Shown here in pieces: positions 26,372-37,084 of a stretch of 64,000 bases of DNA; position 1 is the stretch's first letter; each line of letters starts with the position of its first letter. The stretch spans positions 100,711 through 164,710 of the forward strand of contig ONKG01000003.1 in NCBI GenBank assembly GCA_900318375.1. Direction: 5' to 3'. Under the pieces are notes generated by a model. It was not told where the DNA came from. It was given only the letters and a program-made list of their open reading frames with translations, and did not search any database. A program made the translations under genes and the position numbers. This DNA comes from an uncultured Lachnospiraceae bacterium. Lineage in GTDB: Bacteria > Bacillota > Clostridia > Lachnospirales > Lachnospiraceae.

Positions 26372-29300
26372 TTAAATCAATCTCCGTCTCCTCCACAGCA
26401 GTACGCCCGCTCCAAGGATCAGGATACTGCCAAGAATTGTGAAGAGCCGTGTACCGGGGCCGCCGGTGTTGGGAAGGGCAGCGCCGGGTTCGTTTTCTAT
26501 GACAAACTTCGCATTCTTAGCTGCAGTACCTTGTTCTGTATCTTCCGCAACAGCAGCTTCAAAGTCTACTAATTCGCCGCTTCCTTTTCCTGACTTGGTT
26601 GTCCAAGTAGACGGCTTCCCATCTCCTTTTACCAGCCATGTAACCACACCGCTTTCGACCTTGAAATAAGTTGCCATTTCATCAGTCAGGACATATCCGG
26701 CAGGTGCAGTTTTTTCCGTTAACTCATAGTAGCCATTTGTCAGATTGTCAAATGATGTCATGCCGGTTGTTGCAGCAGTCGGTTCAGAATCCCTTGGGGA
26801 AGTCCCGTCCTCTGTTGCATAAGTACCGTTTATCGGATCCGCATCTTTAATTTTGCGAAGTGTAAAGACAGCACCTGGCAGCTTAACGCTTGTATCGTCC
26901 TTTTCAACCTTCTCGATATCAATAGTAATCGGGATTTCAGTGTAATTATTCTCGAGAACAAAGCTGTTCTGGACCGTTTCCGAAATATAATTGATATCTA
27001 CCCTGACTTCATGACTCGATGCGTTATGCGGGACTTCGACATTATTTCCATTAAAGAATATGGTTCTACCGCCATAAGAGAAACGGTCTCCCTGAATCTC
27101 ATGGCTGAAATATACAAATGTCGTTTCCCATGTTGCATTTGCGTCAGGATCTCCCGGTATCTTGCCTCCGTTGTTAGTAATCAGATCCTCGATTGCATTT
27201 CTCGTAGCCATACTCAATGACTTCTGTGATACAACTACAGTCACGCCTGTTGTCGACCGTACAAGAAGTATTTGATTACCTGTGACAGGGAATATTTTCC
27301 TTTTGTCAGAAGTTGTATAGTCACTCCAGAAATTTACCATTGAAATTTCAGGCTGCAGAACAACAATTCCTTCCGGTGATGACGGATCTTCAACTGTTGT
27401 ACCATTAATCTTTGTAACACGTGTATATCCGCCAATATCATAATTGCTTTCGTTTACACTGAAGTCCGTTGCATTCACCGGTATATGTGTTATCCGCCAG
27501 TGCCAGGTCAAATCATTATTCGATTTCGTACACGTAACATGTCCTTCTGTTGAACTATTCAGTGTAATTGTTACCGGTGTATCAGACCCCGGCACTTTAT
27601 AACTAAGAGTGACATGGAAATCAGATGGAATCTGGCTGGCATCTGTAATGCCGGAGAACTTCTTCTCCAGTTCAATTGCCTGTTCATCCGGATCGTTGCT
27701 TTCATCTTTATTGTTGACGAATTCCGCAGTTGCCGGACTGGATGCAGTGCTGCTCTCTGTAACCACAACATGAATACGGTTAGCATCCGGCGTTACACCT
27801 GTCTGGCTTGGAGTCTGTTCTTCTATCCAGTAATCTCCTACCGGTAATTGCACTGTCCCACTTGACTGAGCTGCGCCATCATTGCCAATGGTTACTGTTA
27901 ACGTCAAGTCTGATTCCGTCTCCCCGTTTTTAACCTTATAGGGAATAGAGCAGTTTTCATCTGTATATACTTTGAATTCATACGTTCCAGCAAGAGCAGC
28001 CTTTTTGTCATCCGGAACAGGAGAGATACCGTTAAATGTAACAGACTTATCAATACGCAGATAGCCTGTCGGAACCGTATTGGTAACTGTAAGAACCTGT
28101 GCCGCCCCATCCATTGTCACTTCATTTGAGATGGTGATCTGCGTGCCTTCCGGCATGCCGGTTTCGTTGACCTGAGCGATATAGTAGACATACGGGCCAT
28201 ACTCATTGTCTGCATACAGGTCGCCGATGGAGCCTGTCCATGTATTGCCGGACAGCGTGATCTTACCCGGGTCAGCCGCATATTCGGCGTCAAGCTCGTA
28301 CACGGTATCCTTGGGCGGAACCGGCAGCGTCGGCGCCGGAGCAGTCTGTGAGAGGACATTCGCCGCCGCTCTTGCAGGCGATGCCATCATCATTCTGCCT
28401 GCGGAATTCGTGCTGACAGGGTTGGCTCCATTAATAGTGGGATTAACAAACCAATCGTAATCTTTCGTCCAGCTATTTGCGTCATTATCGGATTCTTTTG
28501 TCCTGATATAAATATCAATATCCTGATTCAAAGTGAACTGTTCAGTTCTTCCTGTCTGGTTCCATTGTCCATTTTGTTCAATCTGGAAGTCCTTAAAAGT
28601 ACTGTTATCAAAGGAATACTGAAAACGTCTTCCCCTGGCCCAACTATCATTTTTATAGGACCCTCGCAGATATAAGGAACTGTTCGCCGGGTAGTATTTG
28701 GCTGCAACCCAGGTATTCACATTAACTTTTTTGTCCAGACTGTAAATGGTTACCTTGTACGCATTTCTTGTAAATGTACTCTGCGAAAACCTGACGTCCA
28801 CGCTTCCTTTCTTCGGCACTATTGCAGTCTGCGTTCCGCTTCCGTTATTGGTATTATAATGAGATATTCCTGCAACCGTCTTTGTCACGGTATACTGGAC
28901 ACCCGCCGGCAGATTCGGAACACTGATCTCGATATCCTTCGACGTGTCCGCGTATGACTTGCGGATCGTATTCGAATAATTGTCCGGACCCGTGATCGTA
29001 TAGGTGACGTTGTAATTGCTGCCCGTGGGAAGCCCTGTATAGGAATCCCTGATGACGAGCGTTCCCTTGCCCTGCGCGTTCGGATCTTCGACAAGCCTGT
29101 ATCTGCCAAGGACGATCTCTATGGCTGCGCCGTCCGGTATGATACCGTTCTCCCAGACCTTTTCCACATCCACGCTGATCTTCTTCGGCTCATTGGTTAC
29201 AGGATTCACCTCCGCGCCGTTAATGAGCGGACGGGAGGTTGTGTCTTTCGCAACATGTACGGTAAATATCTCCTCCGGATCCTTTGCCGCATATCCTTCA

Positions 29301-32300
29301 GGGAATGTTGTCTCCTTCACATAGTAGTCCCCTGTCGGGATCGCATAGAAGTTAACGACGCCATCCTCTCCGGATGTCGCTGTTACAGGCACATTACCAA
29401 TCAGGAGCGGGGTTGTGCAGGCGGGATCCGTATACAGAGTGAATACCGCGCCTTCCAGTTTGAGGCTCTGATTCAGCGCGCTTACCTTATCGAACGTGAC
29501 TGCGCCCGCTTCCTTGGTCGTGGTAAGGGGAAGGTTGAATTCGATCTTGCAGTTGGAGTCGCAGCCGCCCCGCTCGATCCAGAACACCTTCATCTCATGG
29601 AGCTTATGCGGATCGTAGGTCTTGCCGGCCTTTCGGAACATCTCCTCTATCGTCGTACTTGCTCCGGCTATAGCACTTGAACTGACGCCATCCGTCTCAA
29701 CGGCGGCGTCTACCGTGACTTCGCCTGTCGTGAAATTGATCTTGCCGTTCAGCGGCTGATGCACACCGCCGATATCCAGCACCAGCACATCGTCAATGTA
29801 TACCCACAGGTCATCGTCTCCGGAGAATTCGAATTCAATATCGTTCCCGTAGGAATCTTTTCCGGCTTCCGGCATTCTGAAATGCGCATCCAGGGACATG
29901 CCGTTATGATGGTTCATCCTGTAATGCTGGCCGTTTGATTTCCTCTGATCATTCTCGCTGATATTCGGATTCAGATAGAGCCTGTTGTTATCATACAGGC
30001 CTTTCATATCCGAATAGGAATCAAACGGGAAGAAGCCTACCGCTTTGTCATTCTTCGCATACTGTTTGTCGGCTCCGCTGTTCTGCTCCAGCGTCCCGTC
30101 GTAGACCGTGAAATTCCCGGTAGTCTTATTGAACTCCGCATAATGCTTATTGCTGTCATAGGAATATTTATCACCGATCTTCTCAAACAGGTGGTTTGCC
30201 GTATATGACTTTGTGTCATTCGCTGTTCCGTCAAACAGGTATGCCAGGCTGTCATTTGTAGCGTTTCCGTTCTGATCTACAGCAAGTTCCGGATAACCGC
30301 CCACGAGGTTATTCTTCACGATGCCCTGCAGTGCGCGGATATTGTCGCCCAATCCGGTGAAATCATTGATTCCGGGAGCAGTTTGATTACTGTCTGAGCC
30401 CCATCCGAGGAACCAGAATTTCTTTCCTGTATTAACACTGGTATTGTATGATGAGCCCAGAGTATCCCCGTATATCCTGTTTCCCTCTTTGTCCAGGTCC
30501 CCGGTTGTTCCCGGCGTGGCAATGTAGTCATAGTCAAAGAGCTTAAGTTCTATACCCTCCGCGTTGTTGTCAACAGTTGTTATGGTGCCGGGCGTATTGG
30601 TACTCATATCGAAGGGCTTGCACAGAGTAAACTTCTCATTCGAATCATTGCTGCCGTTTCCCCAGATCCCAAAGCCGTTGTTTCCGCCATACAGGTTGAT
30701 CGCGTTATGAAGGCCTTCGTCCAGGCAGAGGCGGACATGATCATTATCCCCCGGCGTCACGTCCGCATACAGGATCGTGGGTTCATTCGAAAGCGAGAAC
30801 CTGCCGTTCTCATAGTGAAGATACTGTCCGTTATTTGCCTTCAGTTTGAACTGATTGCCGGATCCCTTGATATATTCGAATGTCCACTTGATCGAGTTTA
30901 CATTGTCGCAGAAATAAACCTCTTCATTGACCGTTTCGCCCAGATAATTGATATTCGTCTGGCGGGATGTGAACCTGCCATCACCGCGTACATTTACATC
31001 CAGTGCGTAGCCGCTGGTTTTCGCATTGTTCGCGATGATCAGGGCAAATGTCTTCCCGTCCACCGTACTGGCGAAGTTGGAGTCCGTCACCTTGATCACG
31101 AAGACCTCACCGGTTTTCATAGTGACGGTCAGTGTTTCTTCCGTGTCGAACGGATGCTCACTGATCAGGACCCAGTCTCCGCCCTCAATGACCTGTGCAT
31201 TGATCGCGTCGATCTGTTCCTTCGTAAGGTCTGCGCTGTACTCCACTTCCAGAGCCCGGTCGGCTTTGATCTGACCAACCGTGGTATCCGTGTCAACTTT
31301 GCAGACGTCGGCCAGCAGCGGATTCGAGAATTCGATATTCTGCACGCATGCTGTGAATTGTTTCGTTCTGTCGCTGACTGCCACCTCATTCAGCCGGATG
31401 GCCTCGTCTGCGATGGAAGCTGCTTCCTCCGGGCCATTTGCTGTATCAGCCAGGCTGCCTGCGGTTTCATCGTCAGTTTCCGATGCCGCGAGGTTCAGCA
31501 CCTCTGCCAGATGCTCAAAGCTCACAAACCCGCCGCCCGGGATACTGAAATCATACGTTTTCCCGTCCACTTCCCAATGGAAGTCCACTGTGTACACAAC
31601 ACCGTAAATAGAGAAGGACTCCGCCTCAAACCTGATCTCGGTGGTTTCACCGCCTTCAGATTCACCTTTGGATTCTTTGCTGGAATCCGTATTGGTGTCT
31701 TTGCCGGAAGCTGCATCTGATTCCGAAGCACCGTTTTCAACATCCGTTTCACCGGCAGATGCCGTCGCCTCAATCTGCTCCACACCTTCCTCCGCAAAAT
31801 GCAGGACAGTTGGATCAGAATTCTGTTCCCCCTTGGATCCGGACTCAGACCCGGAAGAATCTGGTGAAAGGTCCGCAATCTGGATATTGACACTCACAGG
31901 TGCTGCAGGCTCTATCTTCTGCCTTGTACCATCCTCATTTTCTACCTGGATCTCAATATCAAAGAATCTGGATGACCTGGAATCTACAGTGGATTTAACT
32001 TCTACGGACTCATCTACATGCTGCTGCGCCTGCGCAAGGCATGCCTCATAAGCCTCTTTGTCTGTCTCTGCAGTAATCTCGCGGACAGACAGAGAGGCGT
32101 TTTCGGGAATCTTCGCTTCTTCTGAATAATCCAGTGTAATCTTGTATCCGTCACCTTCCGCAGTCAGTGTGCCTGACTGGTACTCCTCTTTTTCTTCCTC
32201 TTTCTCTTCTTCAGAAACAGTTATTTCTTTCTTTTCTATCTGCTTCAGGGTGCACCTGATCTCTTGAATATCTTCGTCTTTATCTTCGGATACGAAGAGA

Positions 32301-33763
32301 ATATCCGCGGTCTTTTCTATAGTAATTACAGTAATATTGGAAGAGTTCTCATCTGCAGATACACTTTCTGCTTCATTGTCAGGTTTATAGTCTGCCCCCT
32401 GATCCGTCTCCTCCGATTCGTCCTGGATTATTTCCTGAGTATCTTCCTGTACTTCCTCTTGGGTCTCTTCCTGTTTTTCTTCCTCGATCCAGTCAATCTG
32501 GTCCAGCCTGAAATCGCATGCGAACCAGCCGGTGACTTTCTCGCCGGCTGAAAGGGGATTTTGCTCCGCGTCATATGTCTTCTGGTTCTTCTCAATTGTG
32601 TAAGGAACAAAGGTGAAGATCAGGTCCTGGCCGATATACTGATCACCCCTGTAAACGTTTTCCGCTCTGACGACCGCGCTGATGTATTCCTGTGCACCGC
32701 CCCCGGGCCTTTCGTCCGGAGTGCGGTCACCTTCAATCGCTTCCGCACCGAGGTACATCTGGTATTGAGGATCGGACTCGGCGAATCCAGCTGTAATACC
32801 GTTCTCGTTTTTGCTGATTGCTCTGATCTGATCGTCCGTCAGATGGATATTTCCGGGCAGGCGATACCTGGCTGTCGGGTTGGTCTCGTTGAGACTTCCG
32901 GCAGGAATCGAATAAGGCAGATACATTCTGACCAGATCAGTCGATGCCAGTTCTGTGTCATCCCTGACCTTCTGCCAGTCAGTAATCTCCGCACTATTGG
33001 AGGGAACTTCCTGTCCCTCTTCTGCATGAAAATAATAGAAGCCTGTTTTCTTGCCAAGCACAGCCTCCATATTTATAGGTTCCAGTTCCGGGACAAAGCC
33101 CTCGGGCAAAACTTCTTCTGCAGCTGCCTCCGCAGTGGCGGCAATACTCTCTGTCACTGCGTCATCACTGCCGGGAGCAGGCTCTTGGGGCAGAACTTCA
33201 GAAGAACTACCGTTCCCTGTGTTCCCGTTTAGATCGTCTGCTCCTCCGTCCTCTGTATAGCATTTTTCACTGTGCGTATGCACCTCTTTACCGCATACAA
33301 GAACTTTCTCATAACATGCGTCCGTATGATGGTGCCCTTCACTCTCCTGCAGTCCGCAGGTCAGTGTCTTCACTTCGCTGTAACAGGAGTCATCATGGGA
33401 ATGTTCCGAAATCTGGCAGATCAGATTCCCTTCCTCATCGTAACACCCGTCCTCCGCAGAGTGCTGATGCTCTTCCAGCCCGCATTTCAGCTCTCTCGTC
33501 ACAGTATAGCAGCTGTCATCGTGCTGATGGCCATCGCTCTCCTCCCGGCCGCAGATCAGAATTTCTTCATAGCAGCTGTCATCGTGCTGATGCTCCTCTA
33601 TACCGCATGATGCTGTTTTTTCAAGCGTGATTGCCGGAAGAACCAACGCATAGGTGGTGATAAAAACAACGATCGCCGCTGTCAGAGATACAGTTCGAGT
33701 GAAGAACACTTTTATCCTTTTGTTTCTCAGGATTTCTCTTATTTTTTCCAGTAGTCTCTGCAT
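26372..33763 (-). CDS. Giant LPXTG surface adhesin 1 (His/Cys repeats, fibro-slime, SpaA domains)
   Basis: This is a protein of about 2463 residues anchored to the wall by sortase. A basic N-terminus and hydrophobic segment (VVFITTYALVLPAITLE) export it. Six His/Cys repeats of the form EHxHxxSCY with LxCG follow (about 50-170), then a head domain shared with the two paralogs (about 225-430) and acidic linkers. A fibro-slime/PA14-like domain (GDDDLWVYIDDVLVLDIGG, about 1310) and SpaA/Cna-B domains (about 1420-1520 and near the C-terminus, GYYELTEKTAPAGYVL) come next. The protein ends LPNTG, a membrane helix and RRRR. The ATG at 33763 follows AAGGAT; a TTG two codons earlier is unlikely. A role in host or mucus adhesion is inferred. 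Confidence 0.88.
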   Translation of the reverse strand: MQRLLEKIREILRNKRIKVFFTRTVSLTAAIVVFITTYALVLPAITLEKTASCGIEEHQHDDSCYEEILICGREESDGHQHDDSCYTVTRELKCGLEEHQHSAEDGCYDEEGNLICQISEHSHDDSCYSEVKTLTCGLQESEGHHHTDACYEKVLVCGKEVHTHSEKCYTEDGGADDLNGNTGNGSSSEVLPQEPAPGSDDAVTESIAATAEAAAEEVLPEGFVPELEPINMEAVLGKKTGFYYFHAEEGQEVPSNSAEITDWQKVRDDTELASTDLVRMYLPYSIPAGSLNETNPTARYRLPGNIHLTDDQIRAISKNENGITAGFAESDPQYQMYLGAEAIEGDRTPDERPGGGAQEYISAVVRAENVYRGDQYIGQDLIFTFVPYTIEKNQKTYDAEQNPLSAGEKVTGWFACDFRLDQIDWIEEEKQEETQEEVQEDTQEIIQDESEETDQGADYKPDNEAESVSADENSSNITVITIEKTADILFVSEDKDEDIQEIRCTLKQIEKKEITVSEEEKEEEKEEYQSGTLTAEGDGYKITLDYSEEAKIPENASLSVREITAETDKEAYEACLAQAQQHVDESVEVKSTVDSRSSRFFDIEIQVENEDGTRQKIEPAAPVSVNIQIADLSPDSSGSESGSKGEQNSDPTVLHFAEEGVEQIEATASAGETDVENGASESDAASGKDTNTDSSKESKGESEGGETTEIRFEAESFSIYGVVYTVDFHWEVDGKTYDFSIPGGGFVSFEHLAEVLNLAASETDDETAGSLADTANGPEEAASIADEAIRLNEVAVSDRTKQFTACVQNIEFSNPLLADVCKVDTDTTVGQIKADRALEVEYSADLTKEQIDAINAQVIEGGDWVLISEHPFDTEETLTVTMKTGEVFVIKVTDSNFASTVDGKTFALIIANNAKTSGYALDVNVRGDGRFTSRQTNINYLGETVNEEVYFCDNVNSIKWTFEYIKGSGNQFKLKANNGQYLHYENGRFSLSNEPTILYADVTPGDNDHVRLCLDEGLHNAINLYGGNNGFGIWGNGSNDSNEKFTLCKPFDMSTNTPGTITTVDNNAEGIELKLFDYDYIATPGTTGDLDKEGNRIYGDTLGSSYNTSVNTGKKFWFLGWGSDSNQTAPGINDFTGLGDNIRALQGIVKNNLVGGYPELAVDQNGNATNDSLAYLFDGTANDTKSYTANHLFEKIGDKYSYDSNKHYAEFNKTTGNFTVYDGTLEQNSGADKQYAKNDKAVGFFPFDSYSDMKGLYDNNRLYLNPNISENDQRKSNGQHYRMNHHNGMSLDAHFRMPEAGKDSYGNDIEFEFSGDDDLWVYIDDVLVLDIGGVHQPLNGKINFTTGEVTVDAAVETDGVSSSAIAGASTTIEEMFRKAGKTYDPHKLHEMKVFWIERGGCDSNCKIEFNLPLTTTKEAGAVTFDKVSALNQSLKLEGAVFTLYTDPACTTPLLIGNVPVTATSGEDGVVNFYAIPTGDYYVKETTFPEGYAAKDPEEIFTVHVAKDTTSRPLINGAEVNPVTNEPKKISVDVEKVWENGIIPDGAAIEIVLGRYRLVEDPNAQGKGTLVIRDSYTGLPTGSNYNVTYTITGPDNYSNTIRKSYADTSKDIEISVPNLPAGVQYTVTKTVAGISHYNTNNGSGTQTAIVPKKGSVDVRFSQSTFTRNAYKVTIYSLDKKVNVNTWVAAKYYPANSSLYLRGSYKNDSWARGRRFQYSFDNSTFKDFQIEQNGQWNQTGRTEQFTLNQDIDIYIRTKESDNDANSWTKDYDWFVNPTINGANPVSTNSAGRMMMASPARAAANVLSQTAPAPTLPVPPKDTVYELDAEYAADPGKITLSGNTWTGSIGDLYADNEYGPYVYYIAQVNETGMPEGTQITISNEVTMDGAAQVLTVTNTVPTGYLRIDKSVTFNGISPVPDDKKAALAGTYEFKVYTDENCSIPYKVKNGETESDLTLTVTIGNDGAAQSSGTVQLPVGDYWIEEQTPSQTGVTPDANRIHVVVTESSTASSPATAEFVNNKDESNDPDEQAIELEKKFSGITDASQIPSDFHVTLSYKVPGSDTPVTITLNSSTEGHVTCTKSNNDLTWHWRITHIPVNATDFSVNESNYDIGGYTRVTKINGTTVEDPSSPEGIVVLQPEISMVNFWSDYTTSDKRKIFPVTGNQILLVRSTTGVTVVVSQKSLSMATRNAIEDLITNNGGKIPGDPDANATWETTFVYFSHEIQGDRFSYGGRTIFFNGNNVEVPHNASSHEVRVDINYISETVQNSFVLENNYTEIPITIDIEKVEKDDTSVKLPGAVFTLRKIKDADPINGTYATEDGTSPRDSEPTAATTGMTSFDNLTNGYYELTEKTAPAGYVLTDEMATYFKVESGVVTWLVKGDGKPSTWTTKSGKGSGELVDFEAAVAEDTEQGTAAKNAKFVIENEPGAALPNTGGPGTRLFTILGSILILGAGVLLWRRRRLI

Positions 33764-34146
33764 ATTCAAATATCCTTCCGACCCAAATGCTGTCTATAAT
33801 GTCGTTTCCAGGCTGCAATAAATCGTCCAAATCGTGACGGTGCATGCCGGAGCGCATATGTCGACCTTCTTCCATTAACAGTGTATACGCAAAAAAAAGC
33901 CACGGGCGAGCCATCTGTATTGTCTCAGCCCCAGACCTTATTGCCGATTTTATCCGATATATCCTGGATTTTTGATGCTGATATAGTGAAAGCAACAAAT
34001 TTCACTATATATTGTTAAACAATGAACGATTTATCATTTATGAGACTATTTCCATATAAACAATTTAAATTATACAACATTTTGTGTCAAAAAAAACGTC
34101 ATAATCCTTAAAAGCATTTACGGCATATTACTATTAAATAGTTTTT
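33764..34146 (-). other. AT-rich upstream region of adhesin 1
   Basis: The region between adhesin 1 and the truncated end of the broken paralog is AT-rich, especially 33990-34146. It contains the inverted repeat listed separately. No gene was recognised. Confidence 0.5.
33981..34010. promoter_or_regulatory. Perfect 11-bp inverted repeat upstream of adhesin 1
   Basis: ATATAGTGAAA, an 8-nt spacer and TTTCACTATAT lie about 220 bp before the start codon. The shape suits an operator for a dimeric regulator. Confidence 0.55.
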
Positions 34147-36859
34147 TTACAGGAACCAAATCAGACAAAAATGAAAATATACACTGCGGGCTGTGCTGGA
34201 TGTAATACCAACTATTTCCGTACCGTTCACAAAGCTGAAGAACTTTGTATCCAGATCCGGCTGGGTATATTCAGGATCCAGATAGCGATATTTCTTTATC
34301 TCATAGTTTCCTGACCCCGGCGATGTCTCCTCTACCACTCCGATAAAGTAGAAGACCTTTGCATCATACATAACGCCGTTATAGACAAAGCCGCCTTCCC
34401 GTTTCAGTTCTTCCGGAGCATCAGCCCAGCGTACGCCGTCTGCGTTGACAGCATTGTCCGGGACGACTTCACGCACCATGTACTTATACTGTTTTCCGGC
34501 ATAGGAGGAAGAGATTTCCTTGTTTCCAAAGTTGATATTACCGTCTTCTGTATTGCCGAGGATCAGCGACCGATACCCTTCCGTCGTCTCCGAAGCCGGT
34601 ACAGTATTCCAAAGCGGATTATCAAAAGTGCTAGGCTCCTTTGAAGAATCCCATGTAATCGCATCGGGCATGATCGCTTTGACGAACTCAGCTCCCTGGG
34701 ATGCATAATCCGGATTATCGTATCCGATCAGTTCGAACCTGAACTGATCTCTTCTGAGCCGGGATTCATCCACGTTTGATGTAGCCGGATCATCCTCCCG
34801 GTGATAAGACTTATGGGCAGAAAAGTCAGTTGTGGAAATCAGATTGTAATGGATATAAAGGTTCGACTCGCCGCCGCCGTCAGCAACAAGAATACCATCG
34901 ATATAAACCCATGCATCATCATCACCGGCAAACTCGAACAGCATCGGCATGTAATCGCCGCGGGGGGTCAGCACCTGCCCATCTACAGGAACGGAGAAAT
35001 CCACATGCATATGCATGCCGAGCCAGTAATTCAGATCATCGAAGGGCCAGAAACCAATCTGACCTTCTGACGATGCCGAACTCGGCTGCTCACTGAGTTT
35101 AAACGTCTTATCAGACTGCAGCTTGGCTTTATAATCCATACTCTCATAAGTATAGTAGCCATCAGGATCTACATAATCTGTCTCCGCTGTGATCTCGCGG
35201 ACAGAAAGGAAGGCATTTTCGGGAATTTCTGCCTCTTCTGTATATTCCAGTGTGATTCTGTATCCGTCACCATCTGCAGCCAGTGTACCGGACTGGAACT
35301 CCTGTGCTTCTTCCTCTGTTTTTTCTTCTTCAGGAGCCGGATCTCCTTTTGGTCCACAAGCTTCAGCGTGCGCTTGATCTCCTTGATGTCCTTGTCTTTA
35401 TTTTCGGTTACAAAGAGGAATTCAGCGGTCTTTTCTACAATTATCACAGTTGTATCGGCAGAACTCTGATCTGCGGATTCATCCGCAGACTCATTTTCAG
35501 ACTCAACTGCAGACCCATCTCCCGATGCTGTGTCCGATGTGGTTTCGGAATGAGGGGCTGAATCCGAATCAGAATCTAAACTCTGTTCGGTCTCCTCCCG
35601 GATTTCTTCCTCGCTCCAGTCGATCTGGTCCAGCCTGAAATCGTATGCGAACCAGCCGGTGACTTCCTCGCCGGCTGAAAGGGGATTTTGCTCCGCGTCA
35701 TATGTCGCCTGGTTCTTTTCTATCGTATAGGGGATAAATGTAAAGATCAGGTCCTGTCCGATATACTTGTCTTTCTCATAAACATTCTCCGCCCTGACGA
35801 CAGCACTGATGTATTCCAGCTTTCCCTCCTGCAGGAGTTCGTCGGGTGTCCGGTCGCCTTCGACTGCCTCCACACCGAGATACTTCCGGTATTCCGGATC
35901 GGACTCATCAAAAGCGGCGGTGATGCCATTCTCATTTTTATTGATCGCTTTGATCTGGTCGTCCGTCAGCTGGATATTTCCGGGCAGGCGGTATCTGGCG
36001 ACCGGGTTGGTCCCATTTAAGCTTCCTGCCGGGAGCGAATAGAACAGGTACATCCTGACCAAATCGGTCGATGCAAGTTCGGTATCTTTTTCCACATGCT
36101 TCCAGTCTGAAATAACTGAACTGTCTGCAGGGACCTCTTCTCCATCTTCCGCATGGAAATAATAGAAGTCTGTGCTTTGGTCGAGCACAGCTTCCATGTT
36201 CAGAGGGGCCAGTTCCGGAACATAGGGTTCTGAAATGACATCCTCTCAGAGACCGCAGCGGTCTCACCGGTCTCAGCACCCTGCGCCTCTTGTGCTGTAT
36301 CACCCTGCGCATTTGATGCCTCATCCCCTGATGCTTTAGATCCATCTTCTTTATAACATTCTTCACTATGTGTATGCGCTTAATTTCCGCAGACAAGGAC
36401 TTTTTCGTAACAGGCGTCTGTATGATGATGCCCGTCACTCTCTTCCTGGCCGCAGACAAGAGTTTTTATTTCCCTGTAACAGGAATCATCATGCACATGC
36501 TCGGCAAACTCGCAAATCAGATTTCCATCAGCATCAAAACATCCATTGTCGACAGAATGCTGATGTTCAGGGGTCTCACAGATTAGTTCCCTGCTCACCT
36601 CATAGCAGCTGTCATCATGATGATGACCATCGCTCTCTTCCTGGCCGCAGATCAGTCTTTCCTCATAGCATTCCTCGCTGTGCTGGTGCTCCTCGATTCC
36701 GCAGGATGCATTCAGTTCGAGCGTGATTGCCGGCAGGATCAATGCATAAGTTGTAATAAACACAACAACAGCAGAAAACACCGATATCAATCTCATTAAA
36801 AGCTTTCTCGTGCGGTTTTTTCTCAAAGTTTCTCTAACTTTACTAAGCAAGACTTTCAT
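34147..36859 (-). pseudogene. Adhesin 2: broken paralog of the giant adhesins
   Basis: The 5' third (ATG 36859 behind GGAGG) encodes the same export segment and His/Cys repeats as adhesin 3. It meets TAA at 36380, where the intact gene reads CGKEVHTHSE. The head domain resumes in frame at about 36197-35169 (MEAVLDQSTDFYYFHAEDGE onwards). A further frame change near 35150 leads to a fibro-slime-like piece (FEFAGDDDAWVYIDGILV). Sequence ends at 34147 with no SpaA domain or LPXTG. At least one nonsense, two frameshifts and a 3' truncation are visible. Confidence 0.8.
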
Positions 36860-37084
36860 GTCGGATTTTCCTCCGCTATGCCAGAGTCCTTTAATGCCTT
36901 AATATTCTAGTGTAGCGTCTCAATCATTATTGTAGTTAAAACTTCTAAAATATTAGCATGGGCCATACTTGCTTCTACTTACAGCACATGCTGTTGATCC
37001 TATTACGGTAACCGTTGATGAATTCTCAATCATGCATGCAGTATGGGCACAGTGTCTCCCTGACATTGCACTTTTAACCTTGGT

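Noticed and set aside
33272-33630. Hydrophobic plus-strand frames opposite the His/Cys repeats
   Set aside because: They are the complement of Cys/His/Glu codons, which read as Leu/Val/Ile/Met. The same artefact recurs at 36370-36726 and 45996-46494.
33880-33930. Possible attenuator upstream of adhesin 1 ending in eight T on the minus strand
   Set aside because: The preceding sequence gives direct (ATGGCT/GTGGCT), not inverted, repeats, so no stem forms.
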